DNA of 64,000 nucleotides, taken from assembly GCF_030053155.1 (NCBI RefSeq), contig NZ_CP125640.1, positions 4,066,001-4,130,000 on the forward strand, read 5' to 3'. This DNA comes from Rhizobium sp. BT03. Its GTDB lineage: Bacteria; Pseudomonadota; Alphaproteobacteria; Rhizobiales; Rhizobiaceae. The notes under the pieces are model-generated. The model did not search any database. It saw nothing but the letters and a program-made list of their open reading frames with translations, and was not told the DNA's origin. This document shows positions 51,313 to 59,808 of this stretch, piece after piece (position 1 is the first letter of the stretch; every line of letters starts with the position of its first letter). The position numbers and the translations under genes were made by a program.

Positions 51313-52677
51313 ATGAGCAGCTACACATTCGACGATCTCAAGAAGGATGTTGCCGAAGGGCGCATCGATACGGTTCTGGCCTGCCAGGTGGACATGCAGG
51401 GCCGGCTGATGGGCAAGCGTTTTCAGGCGGAATATTTTGTCGAGAGCGCCTGGAAGGAAACGCATAGCTGCAACTATCTGATCGCCACCGACATGGAGAT
51501 GGAGACGGTCTCCGGCTACAAGGCGACGAGCTGGGAAAAGGGCTACGGCGACTATACGATGAAGCCGGATCTCGGGACGTTGCGCCGCATTCCCTGGCTT
51601 GAGGGCACGGCGCTGGTGCTCTGCGACATGCTCGATCATCACACCCATGAGGAGGTCGCCCATTCGCCGCGCGCGATCCTGAAGAAACAGGTGAAGCGCC
51701 TCGAAGACATGGGCATGAAGGCCTATATGGCCTCCGAGCTCGAATTCTTCCTGTTCGACCAGAGCTACGAGGCGGCACATACCGCCGGCTACCGCAACCT
51801 GAAGCTCGCCAGCGCCTATAACGAGGACTATCACATCTTCCAGACCACCAAGGAAGAAGAGGTGATGCGGGCGATCCGCACCGGGCTGCAGGGCGCCGGC
51901 ATTCCGGTCGAAAACTCCAAGGGCGAGGCTTCGGCCGGCCAGGAGGAGATCAATGTGCGTTATGCCGATGCGCTGGCCATGGCCGACCGGCACGCGATCA
52001 TCAAGAATGGCTGCAAGGAGATCGCCTGGTCGAAGGGCAAGGCCATCACCTTCCTCGCCAAGTGGAATTACAACGCCGCCGGCAGTTCATCGCACATCCA
52101 CCAGTCGCTCTGGAGCCTGGAGGAGAAGCCGCTGTTCTTCGACCATACCGGCAAATACGGCATGTCGCCGCTGATGCATAATTACGTTGCCGGGCTTCTC
52201 GCCCATGCGAGCGAGATCACCTATTTCCTGGCGCCCTACATCAACTCCTATAAGCGCTTCATGGCCGGCACCTTTGCGCCGACCAAGGCGATCTGGAGCA
52301 AGGACAACCGCACGGCCGGCTACCGCCTCTGCGGCGAGGAGACCAAGGGCATCCGCATCGAATGCCGCGTCGGCGGCTCCGATCTCAATCCTTATCTTGC
52401 CTTTGCCGCGCTGCTTGCCGCCGGCATCGACGGGATCGAGAACAAGCTCGAGCTCGAAGCCCCCTTCGTCGGCGACGCCTATGGCGGCAAGGATATTCGC
52501 GAAATTCCGCGCACGCTGCGTGCGGCCACGACCGCAATGACGGAATCGGCAATGCTGCGCAAAGCTTTCGGCGACGATGTGATCGACCATTACACCCGCG
52601 CTGCCGAGTGGGAGCAGGAAGAATACGATCGCCGTATCACCGATTGGGAAGTGGCGCGGGGGTTCGAAAGAGCTTAA
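51313..52677 (+). CDS. Glutamine synthetase-like gamma-glutamyl ligase
   Basis: This 454-residue protein is a glutamine synthetase-family ligase. The glutamate/metal motif ASELEFFLFD (about residues 141-150) and GQEEINVRYADALAMADRH are present, then the catalytic KAITFLAKWNYNAAGSSSHIHQSLW (with HIHQSL in place of the GlnA HxHxSL). NRTAGYRLCGEETKGIRIECRVGGSDLNPYLA is the C-terminal ATP/Glu site. The tyrosine adenylylation loop of GlnA is absent. Such enzymes attach glutamate to amines (putrescine, ethanolamine and others). Its place beside a permease and two dehydrogenases supports an amine pathway (inference). The ATG at 51313 is chosen by family alignment. Confidence 0.9.
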   Translation: MSSYTFDDLKKDVAEGRIDTVLACQVDMQGRLMGKRFQAEYFVESAWKETHSCNYLIATDMEMETVSGYKATSWEKGYGDYTMKPDLGTLRRIPWLEGTALVLCDMLDHHTHEEVAHSPRAILKKQVKRLEDMGMKAYMASELEFFLFDQSYEAAHTAGYRNLKLASAYNEDYHIFQTTKEEEVMRAIRTGLQGAGIPVENSKGEASAGQEEINVRYADALAMADRHAIIKNGCKEIAWSKGKAITFLAKWNYNAAGSSSHIHQSLWSLEEKPLFFDHTGKYGMSPLMHNYVAGLLAHASEITYFLAPYINSYKRFMAGTFAPTKAIWSKDNRTAGYRLCGEETKGIRIECRVGGSDLNPYLAFAALLAAGIDGIENKLELEAPFVGDAYGGKDIREIPRTLRAATTAMTESAMLRKAFGDDVIDHYTRAAEWEQEEYDRRITDWEVARGFERA

Positions 52678-52697
52678 TAGGCATTTTGCGGGTTGCT

Positions 52698-52835
52698 GCC
52701 CCTCACCCTAACCCTCTCCCCGCTCGCGGGGAGAGGGGATATGCCCTGCGAGACGTTGGCGAGGGACGGAGAGGTCGCGGCATAACCCCTTCTCCCCGCG
52801 AGCGGGGAGAAGGTGCCGGCAGGCGGATGGGGGGC
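52698..52835. repeat. Rhizobial intergenic palindromic repeat (copy 2)
   Basis: This shares its order of segments with 2397-2545: CCCCTCACCCTAACCCTCTCC, GAGACGTTGGCGAGGGACGG, then CTTCTCCCCGCGAGCGGGGAG. It lies between the ligase and aldehyde dehydrogenase genes without breaking their common direction. Confidence 0.75.
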
Positions 52836-52881
52836 TATGGCCCTCGACGGAATTTTGATCAATACGAGGACGGAATCGATC

Positions 52882-54267
52882 ATGGCAATGATCCAATGCA
52901 TTTCACCGATTGACGGGTCGGTCTACGCCGAGCGCGCCGCGCTTTCTCTCGATGCCGCCAAGGATGTGGTGGCGCGAGCCCGCAAGGCGCAGAAGGCCTG
53001 GGCGAAACGGCCGCTCGAACAGCGGGTGCAGCTTGTGCTGAAGGGTGCCGCCCGGCTGAACGAGATGTCCGACATCGTCGTGCCGGAGCTTGCCTGGCAG
53101 ATGGGCCGGCCGGTCAAGTACGGCGGCGAATATAAGGGCTTCAACGAGCGCTCCAATTATGTCGCTTCGATCGCGGCCGATGCGCTGGCACCTCTCGTCG
53201 TCGAGGAAAGCGACCGTTTCGAGCGCCGCATCGAGCGAGAAGCCCACGGCGTCGTCTTCGTCGTCGCGCCCTGGAACTATCCCTATATGACGGCGATCAA
53301 CACGATTGCGCCGGCGCTGATGGCCGGCAATACGGTGGTGCTGAAACATGCCTCGCAGACGTTGCTCGTCGGCGAGCGGCTGGTGCAGGCCTTCGTCGAG
53401 GCCGGTGTGCCGGAAGATGTGTTCCAGAACGTCTTCCTCGACCATGAGACGACCTCGGCGCTGATTGCCGCCGGCAGCTTCAATTTCGTCAACTTCACCG
53501 GATCGGTAGAAGGCGGGCGATCGATGGAGCGGGCCGCCGCCGGCACCTTCACCGGTCTCGGCCTCGAACTCGGCGGCAAGGATCCGGGTTACGTCATGGA
53601 AGACGCCGATCTCGAGGCGGCCGTCGATACGCTGATGGACGGCGCGACCTATAATTCCGGCCAGTGCTGCTGCGGCATCGAGCGCGTCTATGTGCACGAA
53701 TCCCTTTACGACGCCTTTGTCGAAAAGTCGGTCGCCTGGGTGTCGAACTATAAGCTCGGCAATCCGCTCGATCCCGAAACGTCGCTCGGGCCGATGGCGA
53801 ACAAGCGCTTCGCCAAGGTGGTGCGCGAGCAGATCGCCGATGCCGTTTCCAGGGGCGCCAAGGCGCTTGTCGACCCGAAGCTTTTTCCACAGGATGACGG
53901 CGGCGCCTATCTCGCACCGCAGGTTCTCGTCGATGTCGATCATTCCATGGCCTTCATGCGCGAAGAGACTTTCGGTCCGGCGGTCGGCATCATGAAGGTG
54001 AAGAGCGACGAGGAGGCACTCGCCTTGATGAACGACAGCCAGTACGGGCTGACGGCCTCGCTCTGGACCAAAGACGTCGAGCGGGCCGCGCGTCTCGGGC
54101 GCGAGATCGAAACCGGCACCGTCTTCATGAACCGCGCTGATTATCTCGATCCGGCGCTCTGCTGGACCGGCGTCAAGGAGACCGGCCGCGGCGGCTCGCT
54201 GTCGATCATCGGTTTTCAGAATCTGACGCGTCCGAAATCCTTCCACCTGAAGAAAGTCATCGCATGA
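52882..54267 (+). CDS. Aldehyde dehydrogenase
   Basis: This 461-residue NAD(P)-dependent aldehyde dehydrogenase has the catalytic Asn in VAPWNYP, the cofactor motif NFTGSVEGGRSM, the catalytic Glu in LGLELGGKDPGYV, and the catalytic Cys in NSGQCCCGIERV (three Cys in a row). EETFGPAVGIMKV and the LGREIETGTVFMNR end are also typical. It oxidises an aldehyde to an acid; the substrate may be a gamma-glutamyl aldehyde from the neighbouring dehydrogenase (inference). ATG 52882 follows CGAGGACGG. Its stop overlaps the alcohol dehydrogenase start (ATGA). Confidence 0.93.
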   Translation: MAMIQCISPIDGSVYAERAALSLDAAKDVVARARKAQKAWAKRPLEQRVQLVLKGAARLNEMSDIVVPELAWQMGRPVKYGGEYKGFNERSNYVASIAADALAPLVVEESDRFERRIEREAHGVVFVVAPWNYPYMTAINTIAPALMAGNTVVLKHASQTLLVGERLVQAFVEAGVPEDVFQNVFLDHETTSALIAAGSFNFVNFTGSVEGGRSMERAAAGTFTGLGLELGGKDPGYVMEDADLEAAVDTLMDGATYNSGQCCCGIERVYVHESLYDAFVEKSVAWVSNYKLGNPLDPETSLGPMANKRFAKVVREQIADAVSRGAKALVDPKLFPQDDGGAYLAPQVLVDVDHSMAFMREETFGPAVGIMKVKSDEEALALMNDSQYGLTASLWTKDVERAARLGREIETGTVFMNRADYLDPALCWTGVKETGRGGSLSIIGFQNLTRPKSFHLKKVIA

Positions 54268-55415
54268 GCAGCAACATCACTGCAAACTGGAGCTACCCGA
54301 CATCGGTCAAGCTCGGCCGGGGCCGGATCAAGGAACTGGCTGACGCCTGCAAGAGCCTCGGCATCAAAAAGCCGCTGCTCGTCACCGACCGCGGCCTCGC
54401 CTCGATGGCGATCACCAAGAACGCGCTCGACATCCTCGAAGATGCCGGTCTCGGCCGGGCGATCTTCGCCGATGTCGATCCGAACCCGAACGAGAAGAAC
54501 CTCGAGGCCGGCGTCAAGGCTTTCAAGGATGGCGGCCATGACGGCGTCGTCGCCTTCGGCGGCGGCTCTGGCCTCGATCTCGGCAAGTGCGTCGCCTTCA
54601 TGGCCGGCCAGACCCGGCCGGTCTGGGACTTCGAGGATATCGGCGACTGGTGGACGCGTGCGAGCCTCGAGGGCATTGCACCGATCGTCGCCGTGCCGAC
54701 AACGGCGGGCACCGGCTCGGAAGTCGGCCGCGCCAGCGTCATCACCAACTCCGTCACCCATGTGAAGAAGATCATCTTCCATCCGAAGTTCCTGCCCGGC
54801 GTCGTCATCTCCGATCCGGAACTGACCGTCGGCATGCCGAAGATCATCACGGCCGGCACCGGCATGGATGCGTTTGCTCATTGCCTGGAGGCCTATTCCT
54901 CGCCCTTCTATCACCCGATGTCGGCAGGCATCGCGCTCGAAGGCATGCGGCTCGTCAAGGAATTCCTGCCGCGCGCCTATCGGGAAGGCACCGATCTCGA
55001 AGCCCGGGCCAACATGATGGCCGCGGCCGCCATGGGCGCGGTCGCCTTCCAGAAGGGGCTTGGCGCCATCCACGCGCTGTCGCACCCGATCGGCGCCGTC
55101 TACAACACCCATCACGGCATGACCAACGCGGTTGTCATGCCGGCGGTGCTGCGCTTCAACCGCAAGGCGATCGAGGAGAAGATCGGCCGGGCCGCCGCCT
55201 ATCTCGGCATTTCGGGCGGTTTCGACGGCTTCTACGATTATGTGCTGAAGCTTCGCTCCGATCTCGGCGTGCCGGAGACGCTGACGGCGATGGGAATCGC
55301 TGCCGACCGCATCGACGAATTGTCGGCCATGGCGATCGAAGATCCGAGTGCCGGCGGCAACCCGGTTGCCATGACGCTCGAAAACACCAAGGCGCTGTTC
55401 AAGGATTGCTTCTGA
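54264..55415 (+). CDS. Iron-containing alcohol dehydrogenase
   Basis: This 383-residue protein is a group III (iron-type) alcohol dehydrogenase. The N-terminal NAD motif region includes VVAFGGGSGLDLGKCVAFM (about 93-111), VPTTAGTGSEVG, and the metal-binding His/Asp residues lie in GTGMDAFAHCLEAYSS and IHALSHPIGAVYNTHHGMTNAVVMP. It interconverts an alcohol and an aldehyde, presumably feeding the aldehyde dehydrogenase, to which it is translationally coupled by a 4-base overlap. A terminator follows at 55438. Confidence 0.93.
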   Translation: MSSNITANWSYPTSVKLGRGRIKELADACKSLGIKKPLLVTDRGLASMAITKNALDILEDAGLGRAIFADVDPNPNEKNLEAGVKAFKDGGHDGVVAFGGGSGLDLGKCVAFMAGQTRPVWDFEDIGDWWTRASLEGIAPIVAVPTTAGTGSEVGRASVITNSVTHVKKIIFHPKFLPGVVISDPELTVGMPKIITAGTGMDAFAHCLEAYSSPFYHPMSAGIALEGMRLVKEFLPRAYREGTDLEARANMMAAAAMGAVAFQKGLGAIHALSHPIGAVYNTHHGMTNAVVMPAVLRFNRKAIEEKIGRAAAYLGISGGFDGFYDYVLKLRSDLGVPETLTAMGIAADRIDELSAMAIEDPSAGGNPVAMTLENTKALFKDCF

Positions 55416-55437
55416 GTATTTGAGGGTGGACCTGCAG

Positions 55438-55480
55438 AGCAGCCCGGAAAGCCTTGCTTTCCGGGCTGCTTCTATTTTAG
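55438..55480 (+). terminator. Strong terminator after the dehydrogenase pair
   Basis: AGCAGCCCGGAAAG (55438-55451) pairs perfectly over 14 bases with CTTTCCGGGCTGCT (55457-55470), loop CCTTG, then TCTATTTTAG. Confidence 0.88.
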
Positions 55481-55644
55481 CGGCATTCCCAATTTTAGGG
55501 ATGTGAAAAATACCGGCTGCAATTTCGGCGGGCGTGTTTGGAATTTGTTAACCATGATTAGAAAGGATGGATTAACCGCACAATGCTCCGATGGTGCGTA
55601 AAAGAGCGATTCCGGCTCGCACCATTTCCTTCCGAGGACTGAAC

Positions 55645-56343
55645 ATGCCTGTCATCACATTCGCAAATACCAAGGGCGGCGCCGGCAAGACGACCGCTGT
55701 TCTCCTGCTCGCGACCGAGCTTGCCCGCAAGGGTTACCGCGTCACCATTCTCGACGCCGATCCGCAGCACTGGATTTCGCGCTGGCACGAGATCTCAGGT
55801 CATGTGCCCAATGTTTCGGTGATCGATTTCGTGACCACCGCCTCGCTGCCGCTGCATATCAGCGAGAACAAGCACAATACCGACTATTTCATCGTCGACC
55901 TGCCGGGCGCGCGCAATCCGCTGCTTGCCACCGCCGTCGGCCTTTCCGACCATGTGCTGATCCCGATCCAGGGCTGTGCAATGGATGCGCGCGGCGGCGC
56001 GCAGGTGCTCGAACTGCTGCAATATCTGGACGAGAAGGCAGGCATCAAGATCGGTCATTCGGTGGTGCTGACCCGCGTCAACTCGATGGTGACGACAAGG
56101 GCGCTGCAGCTCGTCAAGTCGCTGCTCAGCGAGCGGCACGTGCCGGTGCTGGATACCGCGATCATCGAGCGCTCCGCCTTCCGCGACATCTTCGACTGTG
56201 GCGGCACACTGCACACGATCGATCCCACACGCGTCAGCAATCTCGACAAGGCGCGCGAGAACGCCACCTGTTTCGCCGAGGAAATCATGAGCAAACTGCC
56301 GGTCAGGCTGACGGCATCGGCCCGCATGGCGACGGCGGCCTGA
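55645..56343 (+). CDS. ParA-family ATPase, orphan
   Basis: This 232-residue protein has the deviant Walker A of ParA/MinD proteins (FANTKGGAGKTTAVLLLATEL, residues 6-26), Walker A' VTILDADPQHW (about 33-43) and a Walker B-like YFIVDLPGARNPLLA. It also resembles VirC1-type ATPases. No parB gene follows, so it is not a standard plasmid partition pair; it may position another protein complex. ATG 55645 follows TCCGAGGACTG. It converges on the L,D-transpeptidase gene with a short gap. Confidence 0.9.
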   Translation: MPVITFANTKGGAGKTTAVLLLATELARKGYRVTILDADPQHWISRWHEISGHVPNVSVIDFVTTASLPLHISENKHNTDYFIVDLPGARNPLLATAVGLSDHVLIPIQGCAMDARGGAQVLELLQYLDEKAGIKIGHSVVLTRVNSMVTTRALQLVKSLLSERHVPVLDTAIIERSAFRDIFDCGGTLHTIDPTRVSNLDKARENATCFAEEIMSKLPVRLTASARMATAA

Positions 56344-56417
56344 ACATTCCCAGCATGAAATGGAAAGGCCGCCGGAGCGATCCGGCGGCCTTTTCCGTGT
56401 CGTTTGTCACGCCGGCT

Positions 56418-57818
56418 TCAATCGACGAATTCGACCGTCACTCCCGGCTTGACCATCTTGGCAAGCTCGGTGGCGTCCCAATTGGTCAGGCGGATGCAGC
56501 CATGGCTCTGGGTGCGGCCGATCTTGGACGGCTCGGGGGTGCCGTGGATGCCGTAGGTCGGCTTGGAGAGCGCCATCCAGACGGTGCCGACCGGGCCGTT
56601 CGGGCCGGGCGGGATGTTGAGGATCTTGTCGTTGGCGCCCTGCTGGAAATTGATCTTCGGATTATAGGTATAGCCGGGATTGAACGCGACGCGCTCGACC
56701 GTCACGGTGCCGGACGGCGAGGGCGTATCGGTGGAGCCGATCGATGCCGGATAGGCGGCAATGAGATTGCCGGCGCTATCATAGGCGAAGACCTGCTTGC
56801 GGCCCTTGTCGGCGATGATGCGGGCAACCTCGCCGCTCTTCGGCTCACCCGGATTGACGACCTTGATGACGGTGCCGGCAACGCTGAAATCGGCGCCGGG
56901 GTTCATCTCCTTGAGGAAGGCCTCATCCATGTGAAAGCGCTCGGCCAGCATTTCGGTGGTCGATGTATAGGCCAGCGACGGCAGCAGCGCCTTATGCGAA
57001 TAGTCTTCCGGGATCTCTGCGACGTAGGGGCCGGCGGCATCGGCCGGCGTGATCGTGTAGCTGACGACCGGCAGGCCGCCGTTCATGCGCAGCTCTTCCA
57101 GAATGGCGTCGGTGTCGTTCGGGTCGAGTTTCGAGCCGGTCATCTGGTCATAGGCATAGATCGATTTGGTGACGTTCGAGCCCATATGGCCGTCGATGAC
57201 GCCGGGAGAGATGCCGGCGCGATCGAGGAAGACCTGCAGGGCGACGATTTCCGGCTTCGACTTGTTCTTCAGCGTGATGACGGGTTCATCAGGCGCAGCC
57301 TTGGGCGCGTCGGCGGGCGGAATCTGCTGGTCCGGATCGATCGAGGCATAATCGTCGCCGGCCTGCGGATTGCCGATGCTGTTGTCCTCGGGATAGGCTT
57401 GGCCGTCGAGCGGCTGGCGTTCGATCGCCGCATCGCGCGGGATGCCGCCGGTGACCGCACCGCGCTCGGAATAACGCGTGTCGCCATAAGTGTTGTCGTC
57501 GGCATAATAGGGATCGTTGCCGTTCTGGTCTGCACTGATCTCGCTCGGGCCGGGCCGCGGCGGATAATAGCCGCGGGCGCGCATCTCGGTGGCGACGACA
57601 TTGCCGTAGTCGTCGATCAGCACGCGGTTACCGCTGCGGTCGCGGGCATAGATATAGCCGCGCGGGACATAGTCGAGGATTTCGCCATTCGGCGTCACCA
57701 GCACGACATCGCTCTGGCGGCGGTCGCGGAACTGCTGCGCGCTTGCCTGCGGTGCTGCAGCCGCAATGGCCGCCAGCACGGCCGCAAGCGAAAATGCCGA
57801 CTTCAAAAAGCGATTCAC
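56418..57818 (-). CDS. L,D-transpeptidase (YkuD) with peptidoglycan-binding-like domain
   Basis: This 466-residue protein has a signal peptide (MNRFLKSAFSLAAVLAAIAA, cleavage near QASAQQ). An Asp/Tyr/Pro-rich region (about 80-175) follows, then a PG_binding_1-like segment (PEIVALQVFLDRAGISPGVIDGHMG, about 187-212) and a C-terminal YkuD domain. The active site is HGTPEP (about 425-430) and SHGCIR (438-443) with catalytic Cys441. It would form 3-3 cross-links or attach proteins to peptidoglycan in the periplasm; the former is common in rhizobia. It stands alone on the minus strand. Confidence 0.94.
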   Translation of the reverse strand: MNRFLKSAFSLAAVLAAIAAAAPQASAQQFRDRRQSDVVLVTPNGEILDYVPRGYIYARDRSGNRVLIDDYGNVVATEMRARGYYPPRPGPSEISADQNGNDPYYADDNTYGDTRYSERGAVTGGIPRDAAIERQPLDGQAYPEDNSIGNPQAGDDYASIDPDQQIPPADAPKAAPDEPVITLKNKSKPEIVALQVFLDRAGISPGVIDGHMGSNVTKSIYAYDQMTGSKLDPNDTDAILEELRMNGGLPVVSYTITPADAAGPYVAEIPEDYSHKALLPSLAYTSTTEMLAERFHMDEAFLKEMNPGADFSVAGTVIKVVNPGEPKSGEVARIIADKGRKQVFAYDSAGNLIAAYPASIGSTDTPSPSGTVTVERVAFNPGYTYNPKINFQQGANDKILNIPPGPNGPVGTVWMALSKPTYGIHGTPEPSKIGRTQSHGCIRLTNWDATELAKMVKPGVTVEFVD

Positions 57819-58075
57819 GTCTCACACCTCGAACAGTGACTGGGCCGACACACACCTGCGAATTTTGACGCTAGTGTGGAATTTATGAAAGCGTGCTGAA
57901 CAAAATATGAAAATCACTAAGATTTCCTTTTACTCATAAACGTTTGCGTCTCGGCGTCAGTTCCGCAAAATCCACGGTTGCGGCAAAAGCGCAAGAGGCG
58001 GAAAGCCTCCGATTGACGAAAGACGGCGCAAAACCTAACCCTACGGCCGCCGACAACCTCCTGAGGAGACCCGAG

Positions 58076-58915
58076 ATGATCGAATTTGCCGCTGCAAGCG
58101 GGCCGCGCCTGATGCTCGATGAAACCTCGGTGCTGGATATCGGCGGATGCATCGTCGAGGGCGTCGACATCGCGCCGAAGCGCGCCATTCCCGATGATGG
58201 CGACCCGCGAATCGATCACTCGCTCGAAGGCTTCCTGTTCACCTGCGGGCCGGACCATATCCGCCATCGCCAACCGATCGCCGGGCGGGCCGACGGCAAG
58301 GTCTATCCGCTGCACGGATCGGCCTCCGGCCATGCGGCCAAGGTGCTGTGGACGAAATACGAGAACGGTAATGCCGAATGCCGCGCCGATATCGACATCG
58401 TGACCGTCGAGGGACTGCCGCAGCGCATCGAGCGGCTATGGCGGATCGACGGGGCGACCGGCGAGGTGCGGCTCGACGACCGGGTCGTCAATACCAGCGA
58501 CCGGACGGTGCCGAGCTTCCTGATGTATCACATGAACACCGGCGGCAAATGGCTGGACGAGGGCACGCGGCTGGAGGGGCCGATGCTGGAGCATGGCGGT
58601 TTCCCCTGGACATTCGGCGAGGAGCCGGGCGGCATCTTCTGCGTGCCGGCGCCGGCAACGGACGAGGGCCTGGCGGAAATCCGCCTCGGGCCGATCGCCG
58701 CGATCGGCGGCAGGACGCTCCGCGTGCGTTTCCGCGCCGATACGCTGCCCTATCTGCAGGTGTGGCGGAACCAGAAGGCGCCGGCTCATATTATCGGCAT
58801 CGAGCCGGTTTCGCACCGCTGGGTCACGCGCGACGAGCTTCAGGCAGCCGGCGAGTTCAACATGCTGGCACCAGGCGAGAGCCGCAGCTATGCGCTGACC
58901 TTCGCCTTCGTGTGA
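58076..58915 (+). CDS. DUF4432 family protein (aldose-epimerase-like fold)
   Basis: This 279-residue protein matches DUF4432, which has the galactose-mutarotase-like beta-sandwich. Markers are VLDIGGCIVEGVDIAPKR, FLFTCGPDHIRH, YPLHGSASGHAAKV (with a conserved His), LMYHMNTGG and the C-terminal NQKAPAHIIGIEPVSHRW. The protein probably binds a sugar, but no reaction is established. The ATG at 58076 follows CTGAGGAGAC. The gene is followed by the DUF442 gene after about 70 bases, on the same strand. Confidence 0.85.
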   Translation: MIEFAAASGPRLMLDETSVLDIGGCIVEGVDIAPKRAIPDDGDPRIDHSLEGFLFTCGPDHIRHRQPIAGRADGKVYPLHGSASGHAAKVLWTKYENGNAECRADIDIVTVEGLPQRIERLWRIDGATGEVRLDDRVVNTSDRTVPSFLMYHMNTGGKWLDEGTRLEGPMLEHGGFPWTFGEEPGGIFCVPAPATDEGLAEIRLGPIAAIGGRTLRVRFRADTLPYLQVWRNQKAPAHIIGIEPVSHRWVTRDELQAAGEFNMLAPGESRSYALTFAFV

Positions 58916-58987
58916 GCGAAGTGTTGTTGACGCTTGCCGGCCTCCCGTCGTAGACCTTCAGCCCACGAGTTTTGAGGAGACAAGACG

Positions 58988-59326
58988 ATGGATATTCGCC
59001 AGATCGACGATGAATATTCGGTTTCGGGTCAGATCACCCGCGAGGATCTCGACGAGATCAAGGCGCTGGGGTTCAAATCGATCGTCTGCCACCGCCCCGA
59101 CCATGAGAGCCCGGACCAGACGTCGTTCTCCGTTATCGAAGCGCGCGCCAAAGAGCTCGGCCTCGAGATCGCCCATGTGCCTGTCGGGCCGATGGGCGTG
59201 ACCGAGGAAGCGGTGCAGGGCATGGTCGATGCGCTCGACGAATTCCCGCGGCCGATGCTCGGCTATTGCCGCTCCGGCGCCCGCTCGACGGCGATCTACC
59301 AGAAGACCCACCATATCCGCAGCTAA
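58988..59326 (+). CDS. DUF442/TIGR01244-family phosphatase-like protein
   Basis: This 112-residue protein belongs to the TIGR01244/DUF442 family, related to protein tyrosine phosphatases and found fused to the beta-lactamase-like hydrolase of Agrobacterium and Xylella. The putative active-site loop is GYCRSGARST (residues 92-101) with Cys94, preceded by IVCHRPDHE (33-40) and HVPVGPMGVTEEAV. The ATG at 58988 follows GAGGAGAC. Members may act as phosphatases or sulfur carriers; here it stands alone without the hydrolase domain. Confidence 0.88.
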   Translation: MDIRQIDDEYSVSGQITREDLDEIKALGFKSIVCHRPDHESPDQTSFSVIEARAKELGLEIAHVPVGPMGVTEEAVQGMVDALDEFPRPMLGYCRSGARSTAIYQKTHHIRS

Positions 59327-59399
59327 GGTCCGTCCGGCTGCCGATTTTCCGGCGCTGCACCGCAGCGCCGCCACCTTCCCATTCACTCAGGAGACTATG

Positions 59400-59744
59400 A
59401 TGAGCATTAAGCGTATCGACGTCGGCGCGCGCATGAGCGGCGCCGTCATTCACGGCAACACGGTTTATCTCGCAGGCCAGGTCGGCGAGGGCGAAAGCGT
59501 CACCGATCAGTGCAAGTCCGCGCTTGCCGAAGTCGACCGTCTGCTGGCTGCATCGGGCAGCAACAAGTCGAAGATCCTCCAGACCCTCGTCTATCTCTCC
59601 GACATCGCTTACTTCGCCGAGATGAACGCCGCCTGGGAAGCTTGGATCGATCCGGCCAATCCGCCGGCCCGCGCCACCAGCGAAGCCAAGCTCGCAGCGC
59701 CGAAATATAAGGTCGAGTTCATCGTTACGGCCGCCATCGACTGA
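59400..59744 (+). CDS. RidA family protein
   Basis: This 114-residue protein is a YjgF/YER057c/UK114 (Rid) family member, forming trimers that often hydrolyse enamine/imine intermediates. Visible are RMSGAVIHGNTVYLAGQVG, QCKSALAEVDRLLAASGSNKSKILQTLVYLSDI, and the C-terminal PARATSEAKLAAPKYKVEFIVTAA. The C-terminal Glu of canonical RidA is replaced by the KVEFIVTAAID type of another Rid subgroup, so deaminase activity is not assured. Adjacent ATGs stand at 59397 and 59400; the latter is better spaced from AGGAGAC. Confidence 0.88.
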   Translation: MSIKRIDVGARMSGAVIHGNTVYLAGQVGEGESVTDQCKSALAEVDRLLAASGSNKSKILQTLVYLSDIAYFAEMNAAWEAWIDPANPPARATSEAKLAAPKYKVEFIVTAAID

Positions 59745-59768
59745 TCGTCGCCGCAGAATTGCATCAAA

Positions 59769-59808
59769 GCCGGTAAGTCCGCGATCTCACGGACTTACCG
59801 GCTTTTTT
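59769..59808. terminator. Terminator between converging genes
   Basis: GCCGGTAAGTCCG (59769-59781) pairs perfectly over 13 bases with CGGACTTACCGGC (59790-59802), loop CGATCTCA, then TTTTTTG. It ends the RidA gene and overlaps the end of the ThDP enzyme gene. Confidence 0.9.
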
